DNA of 64,000 nt from Acholoe squamosa (lineage: Eukaryota > Annelida > Polychaeta > Phyllodocida > Polynoidae): the NCBI GenBank assembly GCA_949317995.1, contig OX439050.1:49043777-49107776 (forward strand). The letters are read 5' to 3'. Each line of letters starts with the position of its first letter. Within the stretch, counting starts at the first letter, position 1. This document shows, piece by piece, positions 1 through 9,815 of the stretch. The notes below the pieces were generated by a model. That model made no database searches, was not told where the DNA came from, and was given only the letters and a program-made list of their open reading frames with translations. Both the position numbers and the translations under genes were made by a program.

Positions 1-27
1 ACGACATTCACAAAGAGACTTATTTCT

Positions 28-144
28 GACCGTTGCACAATATGTTCTGCCTTTTCACAACGAGAGTCGTTGTGACAGCGAGACAAAAAAAACAGGACTC
101 GCTGTGCTTTCCTCGCTGCTGCAGCGAGACTCTAGCAGAGCGAG
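28..144. repeat. Left terminal motif array of the Harbinger element
   Basis: Short related motifs are crowded here in both orientations: CCGTTGCACAAT (30-41), CACAACGAG (56-64), CGTTGTG (68-74), GACAGCGAG (74-82), CTCGCTGTGC (98-107), the near-palindrome CTCGCTGCTGCAGCGAG (112-128) and GCAGAGCGAG (135-144). The same words fill the right end. The array lies about 120 bp upstream of the first start codon, so it may act both as transposase/Myb binding sites and as promoter of the first gene. That role is inferred. Confidence 0.6.
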
Positions 145-259
145 AAAAAACGACAGGGCACCCGCGTATTTTGACCCAGTTAGGCAGAACGTCACTTCCG
201 GTGCCCGCGCTGATGTCAACAAGAGGCCGGCTTCGATCAACGAAACACAGGGATATATC

Positions 260-3200
260 ATGTCTCACTACGCTTCAGAAGTAAGTTTTCTTTTAAAATA
301 GTGTTCTATAAGGTAGATCTTGTTCAGAAGAAGACAATGACATGCTGTTCTTAGACTGTTATTCCTTTTCCGTCGTTCTGTTAGCTTTCTTTCTATGCCG
401 GGTCGGGCGATAATAGGGTAATTTGGTTCGTTCTAACGTCTTTTGAGCGTGTCTCTCTCTCTGTCTTGTTATTTCTTTTCATTTTCTTTTTTTTTCTCCC
501 TCTCTTCAAATTTTACTGCAAAGAAGAGAAAAAATCGAGTTATTCAGACATTCTTAGATTCATTTTTTCATAATTAACAGTACCTGAACAAAAGTCCCCC
601 TCTCCTCCCCCCTAATTTTCTTTTTTCCTGAAAATAAATATTCTTTATTTTCTTTTTTCAGTACGACCGTTGTTATGCTTTGTCTTCAAGCGACGAAGAC
701 GATGAGGAAGAGGAGTACGATCTTGCGACCCAAGCGGGCAGCAGGTCGTTCGAGTTACCAGAAATTTTGAAAACTAACACCCTAACAGAAGGATCAGACG
801 AGGAGGAAGAAGCACTAGAGCAAGGAGAGGAAGAAGAGGAATACATTTTAGAGGATTCTAGTGAACTCTCAGAGGAAGATAGCCCTGTTCGAAAGGGTAA
901 GGTGAAAAAGGCTAAGGCAAAACAACCTAAGGCGGGTCCCTCCAGCAGGCCTGAAACGAACTTAACTTCCCGGGGGACAGAGAGGGCCAGAGACGTATAC
1001 TGGACTGAAGCTGAGCATAGAGCGCTCTTCTTTGCCCTCCTCAATCAGAAGCCGTATATCAAGGCTAGGGGGAAGAATGGAGCACAGCTGAGGAGAGAAG
1101 GTTGGGACACAGTTCTAGGTGAGTTTTTTTTTATTAAGTTTGACATTATGACAGAAAAAAATCTTTATCTTTTCTCTTATCCTCAAAGTTAAACAGAACT
1201 AAGTGCCTTCTGTGTGTTTTTCATGAAGAGAGCTGTTCTTTTTCTCAGATATTCTATGTCTCCTTTGATCTCTTGCAGCCACAGTCAACAGCATCAAGAA
1301 TGCGAACCGGGAGTTAGACAAAATGCAGCATCACGTGAATGATTATTTCTCTAAGCTTAAGGCAAAGGTGAGCGAACAAAAAATATATTATACTCTTCAT
1401 AGTGATTTGCTACACCTTTCAAAATATAAGTTAGTGTAACTTAAATGGATGTCTTATTTCTTCTGTATCTTTCTGACCTCCTTCCCCTTTATTTTTCATT
1501 TTCTTGTCCTCATTATTTTCTCATGCTTTTCAGAACGAGGAATATCTATACCTGATAGAGAAAGGAAAACCATGTGAAGGATGCTCCTTGACCGACATGA
1601 TGTTGTTGAAGTATAAGGGAGTCGAGAGAATTGCCGGTAAGACAGAAAGAAATTTCTTTTAAGAATGAAACTAGGCCCTATCTTTAACTTATTGTGAGCG
1701 TCCTTAATTTTACTTTTATTGATTATTGTGTTTTCAGCACAGGCATTTTTTTTCCTTTGAATAAATAAATGTTTTCAAGAAACATGCATCAATATTATGA
1801 TGGGTCTACGCTTTCCCAAAATTCATAGTAAAACACAGCAGACCTAACATTGTTTGTTCTTTTGACCTATTTTCTTCTTCTTTCTCTCCTCGATAGCGAT
1901 ACCTCACGTTGTTCTGTTCTTGACAATGTGTATATTCTTGGACCACAATTTCCCTTGAACAATAGAATTTTTTTTTTTTTTCAGGGCAAGGAGGGGAAAT
2001 AGTCTACTACACGGATCCCGTGGAAGAGGAAAAGAAACGAAGGCAACAGGCCAAGAAGTCCCCTGCTGTGCAGTCTAGAGTTAAAGCTAAAGGTGCTGCT
2101 CCGTCTCCCCTTAAAGTTTTGGTTGTGCCTTCAGAGAAGGAGCTGTTGGCACAGTTTCAGTGTCCCATGCCTAAGAAAGGGAAAGGACCTGTGTCTCCGG
2201 CAGTCAAGGTGCCTTTCAAGAAACCGGGTAAGGCTGCAGCAGCAGCAGGTGGGGCCAAGGTCACTGGCACACCGAAAGCGACAAAGGCCAAAGTTGCTGC
2301 AAATACAAAGGAAGCGAAGGCTAAACCTTCTCCTTCTCCCTCTCGAAGAGGTACCGCTAAGGCTCCTTTCAAGAAACCAGGTGTTCGGGCAGTCAGGAAC
2401 GCTGCTGCCTTTGACGTTGATTTGACAGGAGACGACAGATCTGATGACATGCAAGTAGACGTTGTGTCAACAGACACCGAGATAGTGGACTTGACCGGTA
2501 TTCAACAGGAAGTCCCCCTCACTTCTACTCCAAAGTCGGAAGTCAAAAAGGAAGTACGGCGTAGTCCACGGATTCTTGAGAAGAAAAACTCTGAGGGCAG
2601 AGGAAAGAAATTAGACTTTGTATCAAAAACCACAGATGCCTCGAGTAAAGAAGAAGAAATAGCAAATCAGGTTAAGAACCAGGAAATCAGATTAGCCAAT
2701 ATCGAGTCTTTTATGACCACTATGGAAGTACACAGACGGGACAACGTGGATAACATGATGTCCTTCCTGAGTCGATGCACAGAGGTGCATGAGAGGCTAG
2801 GAACAGTGCTTGAGAGGATAGTGTCAGACAGGGAGTCCATCGTGAAAACGCAGGAAACTACCAGCCGTCACTTGCAGTCTATCATTGACACTCAGGCAAC
2901 TTGCAGCCGTAATGTGGCTCAACTTATAAACGGTAAGGCATTATTTGGGTGGACATGTCATAAATCGAGAAAAAAAATATGTGTAGCAGTAAGTGTCTAG
3001 GTGTCTGGCATTTCCTTTTTTTATTTCATTTTCACTCTCATCTGAAGTTTTTCTTGACCAACAAAAATACTTATATTTATTTGTTTGCACAACGAGACAG
3101 ATCGTCACAGCGTGACTTATACAGTTGGCATAAGTTTTTTTATTCGTTTCAACTTTTTATATCCTACAGTTTCCGGTAAGGTCATTCACATGACCGACGG

Positions 3201-4783
3201 GCTCCAAAGGAGGCCTGTCATGATGATGTGTGAAACCACGCAGACCCCGCCTGTTCCTGAGTTTCCTACTTTTCCCCTTGTTGTTAAACCTTCGTCTTCA
3301 GGTGCCTTGAAAGGTAAGTATTTTTTATTTTTTTTTCATAGTCTAAATGTGTCTTGTCCTATCCAATAAGTCTCTTTGTGAATCTCGTACAGACGAGAGA
3401 AAAAAGCAGAACGAAGGCACGCTCTTTGTGCAACGACCTCCTGGCCTATCTGTGCTTCTTCATATAGTTAGTCCAAAAGATTGGGAAGTTGTAAGTTATT
3501 GGAAAAACAGAATAAAAGAAAACACCGTAAAGACAGAGAAACTCACCTGTGTATAGTTTTGTATCACTCTCGTTCTGAAGAAAGCACAAAAAAAGTTTTT
3601 GCCTTGTTTTTCCACAGTTTTGACGCTCGATCCCTCTGCAGACCAGTCCACAGTGGCCCAAAACCTCCTTCACGTCAATGGCAATGGAGAACTAGTCACA
3701 GGTCCCACCGTAAACCAAGCTTCCCCTCTAACTTTGGTTTTAGCGGGGGAACCTGCAGCCCAAGAAGAGGAAGAGCAGCAGGGAGGATCGTATCCTGGTT
3801 GTGTGGTTAAAAGCGAGCCTCTAGAGCACGATCAAGGAGACGCGGGAAACAACGTCAACAGAGAGGTTGTTTACCAAGAGGTTCTTTATGAAGAGGAGGG
3901 AGAGGAAGGGACTCAACTTCCTTCTCCGCCAGGTGATGACCCTCAAAATCAGGTCACCCAGCCATTGAATGTACGGCATAACGAGCTTATTGAGCAAGGC
4001 AATCAGGGGCATACTGACCTCTCAGAGCCTGGAAAAGACTCCCATAGTGACGCGGGTGATGCAGGTTCTAACATAGAAGCACAGGGAGGTAGTGATCTTA
4101 TGAAAGAGGGAAGCACTGACATGCAGGCTCATAACGAAGGACTAGAACAGGGAGGGAATGATGTCCTTGAGGATGGGGGTCAAGATGGCCAAACTCTCAG
4201 AGGAACTGACTTACAGAAAGAGGCGGCAGAAGGAGATAAAACTGTAAGCTGTGAGGCAGGAGAGGACAGCGAAGTAGTACCATGTCCAAAACTTAAAGAA
4301 GATGGAGGTGAAGAGACAGTGAAAGAGGTAGCACAAGACACCCAAAAAGAGGCTGGAAAAGAACAGCCACATTTGCAGCAAGGCGCTATTCAGACTAAAG
4401 AAGACCTCGAGGTTTCTCTCATAGACGTAGACGATGAAGTTCCAGAAGGAAGACTTGGTTTATGTGTGGTTCTTTCTACATGTGCCAGAACACACCCTCC
4501 TCCGCGTAAAATCAAGAGGGTCCACATAGATATATCTCAGGGGGGAGTAGTGCTCGACTGCAGTAACATAGAAGGGGTACTGAAGAAGGAGAAGCCTCTA
4601 GAGGAACTAACAGAGCCTGAACCTGACAAAGAGGTGATCACAGCGGCAGAAACTCTCCACTCCCTTCACCTGGCTGTTGATCCTAAGCCGGGTCCTGCGA
4701 CCAGGAAAAGGGTAGCAGAGGCTACCAAAGGACAGCCTAAGAAAAAAAGGAAGGGCCCAAAGAATGGATCGAAAAAGAAATAG
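260..4783 (+). CDS. 975-aa acidic nuclear protein with Myb/SANT-like domain (Harbinger accessory gene 1)
   Basis: Seven exons join in frame with GT-AG borders: 260-280, 662-1118, 1279-1367, 1534-1636, 1985-2932, 3170-3313 and 3618-4783. The intron phases are 0,1,0,1,1,1. The ATG at 260 opens a 7-codon first exon. Residues about 10-100 are very Glu/Asp/Ser-rich. A Myb/SANT-like (trihelix) domain spans about 118-205, with Trp121 and Trp155. A Lys/Ala/Pro basic stretch (about 235-360) follows and repeats the motif PFKKPG. Then come two VDLT-type motifs (368-371 and 391-394), a probable helical region (about 430-535), a long acidic tail and a C-terminal PKKKRK nuclear signal. In known Harbingers a Myb-like partner binds the transposon ends and carries the transposase into the nucleus. 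I infer that role here. The length is far above the usual partner size. A polyA signal follows at 5319. I do not recognise a named orthologue. Confidence 0.8.
3365..3444. repeat. Internal copy of transposon-end sequence in intron 6 of accessory gene 1
   Basis: AATAAGTCTCTTTGTGAAT at 3365-3383 is the exact inverted copy of positions 6-24. TTTGTGCAACGACCTCCTGG at 3425-3444 matches 17 of 20 bases of the right end (9796-9815). GCAGAACGA lies between them. The block could be a solo end left by an earlier related insertion, or internal binding sites built from the same words. Confidence 0.55.
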
Positions 4784-5551
4784 AAAATGTTACTTTCATG
4801 TGACTTTCACAGTCAGAGTATTCATGTTCGTTTTCCACTTTGTTATGATACAAGGGTTTCAGATTAAGAAAATCTAATTTTTCAAGAGAGAAACAAACTG
4901 ACTATGACGCTGTATGTTTTATGACTTCAACCTACATAGAGGAATCTTTTTATTTGGCCACAACGAGACTCCTTCTGAAATGCATGATGCGGTTGGAGAG
5001 TGGACAGACATATTTTCATGTAGGGAACATTTCTTTCGGGTGAACAAAAGAGAAAACCCACTTTGGTTTACTTTACTAGTACTTAAGCTTAAAAAAACAG
5101 ATACTTCCTAACATAATAAGTCACTGATGTCTTATACCATGACCCCTTCACTGAGTAGTCTGAAAAGTCATGAGGTACAGTGTAGTTAAGAGTTTTATGC
5201 CTTTGAAACAGTTATCGGCTTTTCCTCGACCACAAAACCATTTGAAAAGAAATAAGGTGCTACAGTGGCCACACTATTGAAGTCCACTTTTCCTAGTCAC
5301 TTTCTGGTCATGATATGTAATAAAAAGTTTGAAGTGAAAGCCTGTGTGACCTGTTGTTCCTCTGATAACGTACTGAATAGTATATTAGCTTGAAGTTAAA
5401 GAAGTACAAGACTGAAAAAGCTTTGTTTATCTATTCTAATGCTATGCCCTACTTCACAACGACTTTTTAGAAAAAAGGTCGTTGTGCGTAGGGGGCAGCA
5501 CTCTCGATTTCATGTTATGACGTCATAATTGACAGAACGTCGTGGAACAAC
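4784..5551 (+). promoter_or_regulatory. Intergenic region between the two Myb/SANT genes, with end-type motifs
   Basis: This stretch holds the 3' UTR of accessory gene 1 and the presumed promoter of accessory gene 2. CACAACGAG occurs at 4959-4967. CACAACGAC (5455-5463) and GTCGTTGTGC (5479-5488) form an inverted pair 64 bp upstream of the second start codon. Their likeness to the element ends suggests that the element's own proteins may bind here. No open frame in the stretch is convincing. Confidence 0.45.
5319..5324 (+). terminator. Polyadenylation signal AATAAA of accessory gene 1
   Basis: A canonical AATAAA lies 536 bp after the stop codon at 4783 and is the first good match downstream. 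Confidence 0.45.
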
Positions 5552-7263
5552 ATGTCCAAATCTACAGGTGATATGCCTCCTAAGAAGCACAAGGTATGTA
5601 AAAAAGCTTGACCAACTTCAAGTCTGAATATCAGAGAAAGTCCTGAACACAAAGGAGAGCATGCAGAGCATAAAAAAAGGGCCTCAAAGTTAATTTTATA
5701 AGAGGATAATGGCGGGTCACGTACGACGTAGCACAACGTTAAAAGTTAGCCAATAGTCGCTGTGCTTTGTCCCTTACTTCTCTCGTTGTGACACCGGTTG
5801 GCAAAGGCTAATAAATAATTTTTTTATTCCATGTTATGACAGCAGGGTCAGCCTGATAAGAGACCTAAGAAAAGAAGACAAATGATACTGAAGCATAAGG
5901 ATTTCTCGGTTGACTCAGAGGCCTCTACAGTCCTTTACCAGCCAGAAAATGCACATCGAGAAAAGAAAGCAAACGATACCTTGGTAGGAGCTTCTTATGC
6001 TGACCATCAGTCCAACGCCAGTGACTCCGAAAGTGAAGCAGAAGATCTCCCTATGCGAAACGACCTTCCTGTCTCCAGAGAAAGGTGGAAGACGAAAGAA
6101 GTAGAAGCCCTAATGGATGCAATAAACTTAAACCGGGACGCTATAAAGTTCCACTTCAGCGGCACAGGAGGAGGGAGGGACATAAGGCGGCAAGCATGGA
6201 GAGACGTGGCATGTAAGTTTATTACTTCGATAGAATAATCTTATATCTTCCCCTTTTTTTTCAAGGCAAGTTACTTCATAAAAAAAGAATTTATAAATTA
6301 AATACTTTCTTCTTAATTCTTTCAGTATACGTTAACTCGGAAGCGCACACTCACCGGACTGTCAGACAGTGCTCTGATAAGGCGTCTGATTTCACCCAAA
6401 AGATGAAGCAAAAGGTAGGAGAGAAGTGAAATTTTTCTTTTTCAACATAACAATAAAGTTAGTGAAGAGAAATAAGCAAAATAACAAAATTTTTATGCTA
6501 ATCTATTTACTTACAGTACAATACACTAAGAAGGGAGATCAAAAAGACAGGAAGCGGACCACCTGCAAAGAAGTTGCTTTTGTCCAACACCCAGCAGAAA
6601 GCTTTAGAATATCTGAAACCAGAGGCAGTTCGAGGTGAGGATGGACTACCGTAGTCACTGTACCCTACCTTATTCAACCTCTTATTGAGTTTAGAATAAA
6701 AGACATCTAATGTTTTTTTCAAACACAGCGAGAAAAAAAACAATATTATGTACTTTTGAGACTCAGGAAACATCTGTATGTTTTCAGGTATTCCAGGAGT
6801 TACTCCCATGGAGCTGGACCCTACCAAACCAAAGACACAGTCAGGCATAACAGAAAACCATCTGTGGAGACCAGGTACTGCCGACTTCTCCAAGGCTAAG
6901 ACCAAAATGAAGACCACTAAAGTACCAACAAAAGATAAAGACAAAGAGAGAAGGAAGGAAGAAAGAAAGAAGAAAGAGGAGAGAAGGAGGAAACATGAGG
7001 GAAAGATGAAGGAGGAGAGAAAGAGGGAGAAAGAAGAAGCAGTATTAAGGAAGAAAATGGAGAATTTATCCAAACAGAAAGCAGCAGCGAGGAAGAAAGA
7101 CGAGTCAAAGACTGCTCTACCCAAAGTTAGACCTAAACAAGGGCAGAAAGTTGTGGTTTGCACCAGAAGCGAATACCTGCAGCTGTGTGAGGAGAAGAAA
7201 AGGAGGAAGGCAGAGAGGGAAGCCATAAGAGCTCAGAGAAGGCAAGCCAAAAATCAGTTATGA
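5552..7263 (+). CDS. 363-aa nuclear Myb/SANT-like protein (Harbinger accessory gene 2)
   Basis: Five exons join in frame: 5552-5593, 5846-6212, 6326-6414, 6517-6634 and 6788-7263, with intron phases 0,1,0,1. The ATG at 5552 opens a 14-codon exon ending PPKKHK, and exon 2 begins with a KRPKKRR nuclear signal. A Myb/SANT-like domain spans about residues 95-185: an RWKTKE helix start, WRDVA, a VNS..T.RTVRQC helix and a closing LRREIKKTG block, typical of Myb-like partners of Harbinger transposases. Residues about 250-325 form a Lys/Glu/Arg-rich likely coiled coil. The exon borders match those of accessory gene 1 (phases 0,1,0,1 and an identical 89-nt exon). The exon 2 acceptor is a tandem AG-CAG (5841-5846), so a 364-residue form is possible. 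Inferred role: binds element ends and imports the transposase. Confidence 0.82.
5731..5792. promoter_or_regulatory. Cluster of end-type motifs in intron 1 of accessory gene 2
   Basis: GCACAACGTT (5731-5740), GTCGCTGTGC (5756-5765) and CTCGTTGTGAC (5782-5792) sit within 62 bp. They are close variants of the words at the element ends, and lie just downstream of the first exon. A binding-site role is inferred. Confidence 0.4.
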
Positions 7264-7630
7264 AGTATGGATTAAATGTGACAAAGATATATATGATAAA
7301 GAGAAATGGACAATCTTATACAAGTTTGACAAAAATACAGTTTATTTACAGTTTATTATGTATATGTACATAAATAAAACTTTTTTTCTTTTACGGCGCG
7401 TGTTCAAGTTTTCTTTCACAAAAGGAACAGGAAAAAATGTCAGAGAAAAATATTTCATGTGAGGCCTGTCCGCCAGGTACATCTTTATGTACATTAAGGT
7501 AAATATCTCAGACAAGCTGAAACTCTCTCTTTGTGACATACATGTGTACCACATCCTAATTATAAGGTATCACAGACAAAGAGCCAAAGTACTTTCGTTG
7601 TAACTTGAAGCATGCAAGGTGCCACACTTT
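7264..7630. terminator. Shared 3' region of two convergent genes, with overlapping polyA signals
   Basis: Accessory gene 2 ends at 7263 and the transposase gene ends, on the other strand, at 7631. AATAAA for the plus gene lies at 7373-7378. TTTATT, which is AATAAA for the minus gene, lies at 7341-7346 and 7352-7357. If these are used, the two 3' UTRs overlap by at least tens of bases. Confidence 0.5.
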
Positions 7631-9485
7631 TCAGAAGTATTTGTTGCAGTACTCGTCCCGGAAGCACTTGATACGCTCCTTTTCCTGTTCTCGGGAAAGC
7701 TGTCTTGGTTGGGGAAGGGGAAGACGGACTGGTGTCCAGGGATCAGCAGGGTCATCTACAATCCTTATGCCATGATCCATGGCCACGTTGTGAAGGCAGG
7801 CGCAACTGGTTATGATGTCTGAAGACCTCTTTGGCTCGTGCCTCATGTAACCTGCGGAGGAGTCCAAGATCCTGAAAGACAAAAAAAAACAGAAAAAAAG
7901 GAGCTTTAGACAGGGACAAAGGATGACACAGAAAAAAAATATTGGAAGGTAATATGTTAAAGCGCAGATAATTAGTTCCTTTCTTTTTCTCATGAGTGGG
8001 AAAGAGTTACACTCACCTCCAACGCTGCTTCAGGATACCGATGCACTGCTCGACTCGAACCCGGCTCTTCTTATGCCACTTGTTGAATGCGGTCTTCTTG
8101 GGTGAAGTCTCGTCCTTATAGGGCGTGAAGAGGTGCCGACGCAACCCATATCTGCCAAAAGTAGAAGATAACCACATGTTATAGTGTTTTGCATGCTGTG
8201 AAAGAAAAGTAGAGACAAAGACTAAGAAAGGAAGCTCACCCCGAGTCTCCTAGGAGAACAAAATCCCCCCAAATCTCCTGGTCGAGCTCGTCTCCAACGG
8301 GGCTCGCCGCGAGACAGTAGGCATCATGCACCGATCCTGGGAAGCGAGGGTCTATGAACAATATCCGTTTGTCATAGTCACAGACAATCTGCACCAAGAA
8401 AGAAATAAAAATCAGGAAAAGGGAAATAAATTCCATCTAACCATATTCTGTTATAGATGATATGTTTCATTATAATTCTAGAGGTGCAGGACAAAAAAAA
8501 GAGGAAGATGAACCTTATTTTATTAAGGTAACAAAAATAAAGAGGACTCCACAGAAGGTAAGAAAAAGGTGAAAAACTCACAGTGGTGTTGATGGAGTGA
8601 TACTGATTTCTGTTGACGTATGCGCTCTCGTTTCTGGAGGGGCACTTGATTGGGATGTGGGTCCCATCCACGTATCCAAATACAAACGGTGTCTCTTGTT
8701 CGACCTCTCTTTGGTTCCTCTTGACTTTGTGGCGGTATAACTTCAAGGCCGCAAGCAGTTTCGATTCAAAAGAGTGGGGCCACTTCACATACTTGTGCCG
8801 GTTCTTGACGAAGTATTGAGCGACATCTTTCACTGAATTACACACTACGGACTTGGATACCTTCTGGGAGTCCCCAGTCAGCACGAAGAAACTCCCAGTG
8901 GCAAAATACCGTAACACTAAACAGAACTGAAAGAAAAAAAAGGAAATCAATGTCAGAGTATTAGGAAAAGGGGAGAAATAAATAAATAAATTAAGAAAAT
9001 TTCTTTCTTCCTGATAAAAGGTCGTCTAGTCATGGGTGTGGACTACAAAATTCTACTGGTGACATGCTCATTTCTTGAAACAGACATGTGACATGGGATT
9101 TACTGACATGACTAAAACAATTATTGACATAAAATTATTAAAATTGACATGTTGGGCCATGACAGAGGTGACATGTGACATCAAGTGATATGTGACATGA
9201 CCATTTCATCGAGTCGACATGTCAGAAGGGGGACCCCCCCCATCCAGACCACAATGAAAAAAAGAAGGTATTTCAGCTTACCCTGTCTATGCAGGAGAGG
9301 CCTCCCCCACGTTTGCTCCCCTTGAACTTGCTGTGTAGCCTGTAGTCCTGGCACAGCTCCATCACTACCTCCTTGCTGAGCCTGTACCTTGCTGTAAACT
9401 CTTCATCAGAGAATAAAGTGAAGGGAGTATCTCTTTTCTTGCACTTTCGCTTTCTTCTTCCCAGACTGTCTCTTGGGACATCCAT
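7631..9485 (-). CDS. PIF/Harbinger DDE transposase, 357 aa, HARBI1-like
   Basis: Five exons on the minus strand join in frame with GT-AG borders: 9485-9282, 8926-8582, 8388-8240, 8151-8017 and 7871-7631, with intron phases 0,0,2,2. The protein has the order seen in HARBI1-type transposases: an N-terminal RYRLSK..V helix region, LRYFATGSF (about 73-81), a helix-turn-helix-like KVSKSVVCNSV, then a DDE_Tnp_4 catalytic core. The catalytic residues are all visible: Asp155 in VDGTHIPIK, Asp231 in LLGDSGY and Glu267 in VEQCIGILK, with 35 residues between the second Asp and the Glu. SVHD and CLHNVA are also conserved. The length matches the family (about 350). No stop or frameshift was found, so it looks potentially active. 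It is the cut-and-paste nuclease; Myb-like partners normally help it reach DNA. The ATG at 9485 begins a basic N-terminus (RRKRKCKKR). Confidence 0.93.
9018..9240. repeat. Intron 1 of the transposase gene, rich in GACATG words
   Basis: The intron 9281-8927 holds many GACATG/TGACATG words in irregular spacing, with little other structure. A similar segment (ACATGTGACATGGG) occurs at 45785-45798, which suggests that part of this intron is an old dispersed repeat. Weak evidence. Confidence 0.25.
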
Positions 9486-9629
9486 TTTGACACAGTGTAG
9501 TTGTCACACTTTAAATTTCCCTCCAAAATGTTACTCTGGTTCCATTCCAAATCACAGAACGACTGTCCCCATAGGGACCAATGTTAAAAACCAAAAAGGC
9601 GGTGACTCCAGAGTAACTGCCTTTTTTTT

Positions 9630-9815
9630 CTCGCTGTGCACCCAAAAATTTTAGCACAGCGACTTTCGCACAGCGAGGAAAAGATTGTGCAACACTTTTT
9701 TTCTCGCTCTGCAAAAACGGACCAAATGGCAGAGCGAGAAAACATTTGTGCAACACTTAGACACTAGCAGAACGAGGAAACCGGTTTTGAGGCTGATTGT
9801 GCAACGGCCCCCTGG
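9630..9815. repeat. Right terminal motif array and transposase promoter region
   Basis: CTCGCTGTGC (9630-9639), GCACAGCGA (9654-9662), GCACAGCGAG (9668-9677), CTCGCTCTGC (9703-9712), GCAGAGCGAG (9729-9738) and GCAGAACGAG (9767-9776) alternate with three TTGTGCAAC copies, the last in ATTGTGCAACGG (9796-9807). The array starts about 145 bp upstream of the transposase start codon, so it probably doubles as its promoter. The sequence beyond about 9815 lacks these words and looks like flanking host DNA. Confidence 0.6.

Larger units (their letters stand above)
1..9815. mobile_element. Large three-gene PIF/Harbinger DNA transposon
   Basis: The element holds a complete Harbinger-type DDE transposase gene on the minus strand and two Myb/SANT-like genes on the plus strand, between two arrays of shared short motifs. 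CCGTTGCACAAT at 30-41 is the exact inverted copy of ATTGTGCAACGG at 9796-9807. Both ends also carry GCAGAGCGAG, CACAGCGAG and their complements in both orientations. The right edge is placed near 9815 because GTGCAACG...CCTGG also occurs inside intron 6 of the first gene. The left edge is uncertain: positions 6-24 recur inverted at 3365-3383, so they belong to the element, and its true end may lie outside the window. No target duplication could be assigned. Autonomous Harbingers usually encode one transposase and one Myb-like protein, so a second Myb-like gene and a span near 10 kb are unusual. Confidence 0.85.

Noticed and set aside
673-1044. Minus-strand Ser-rich open frame
   Set aside because: It is the antisense shadow of the acidic exon 2 of accessory gene 1.
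6507-7226. 239-codon minus-strand frame
   Set aside because: It is the antisense of the Lys/Glu-rich exons of accessory gene 2; its Phe/Ser/Leu runs are complements of AAG/GAA codons.
27-9810. A 3-bp target duplication directly outside CCGTTGCACAAT
   Set aside because: Flanks are TGA (27-29) and CCC (9808-9810), and inner copies show the ends extend further, so no duplication can be claimed.
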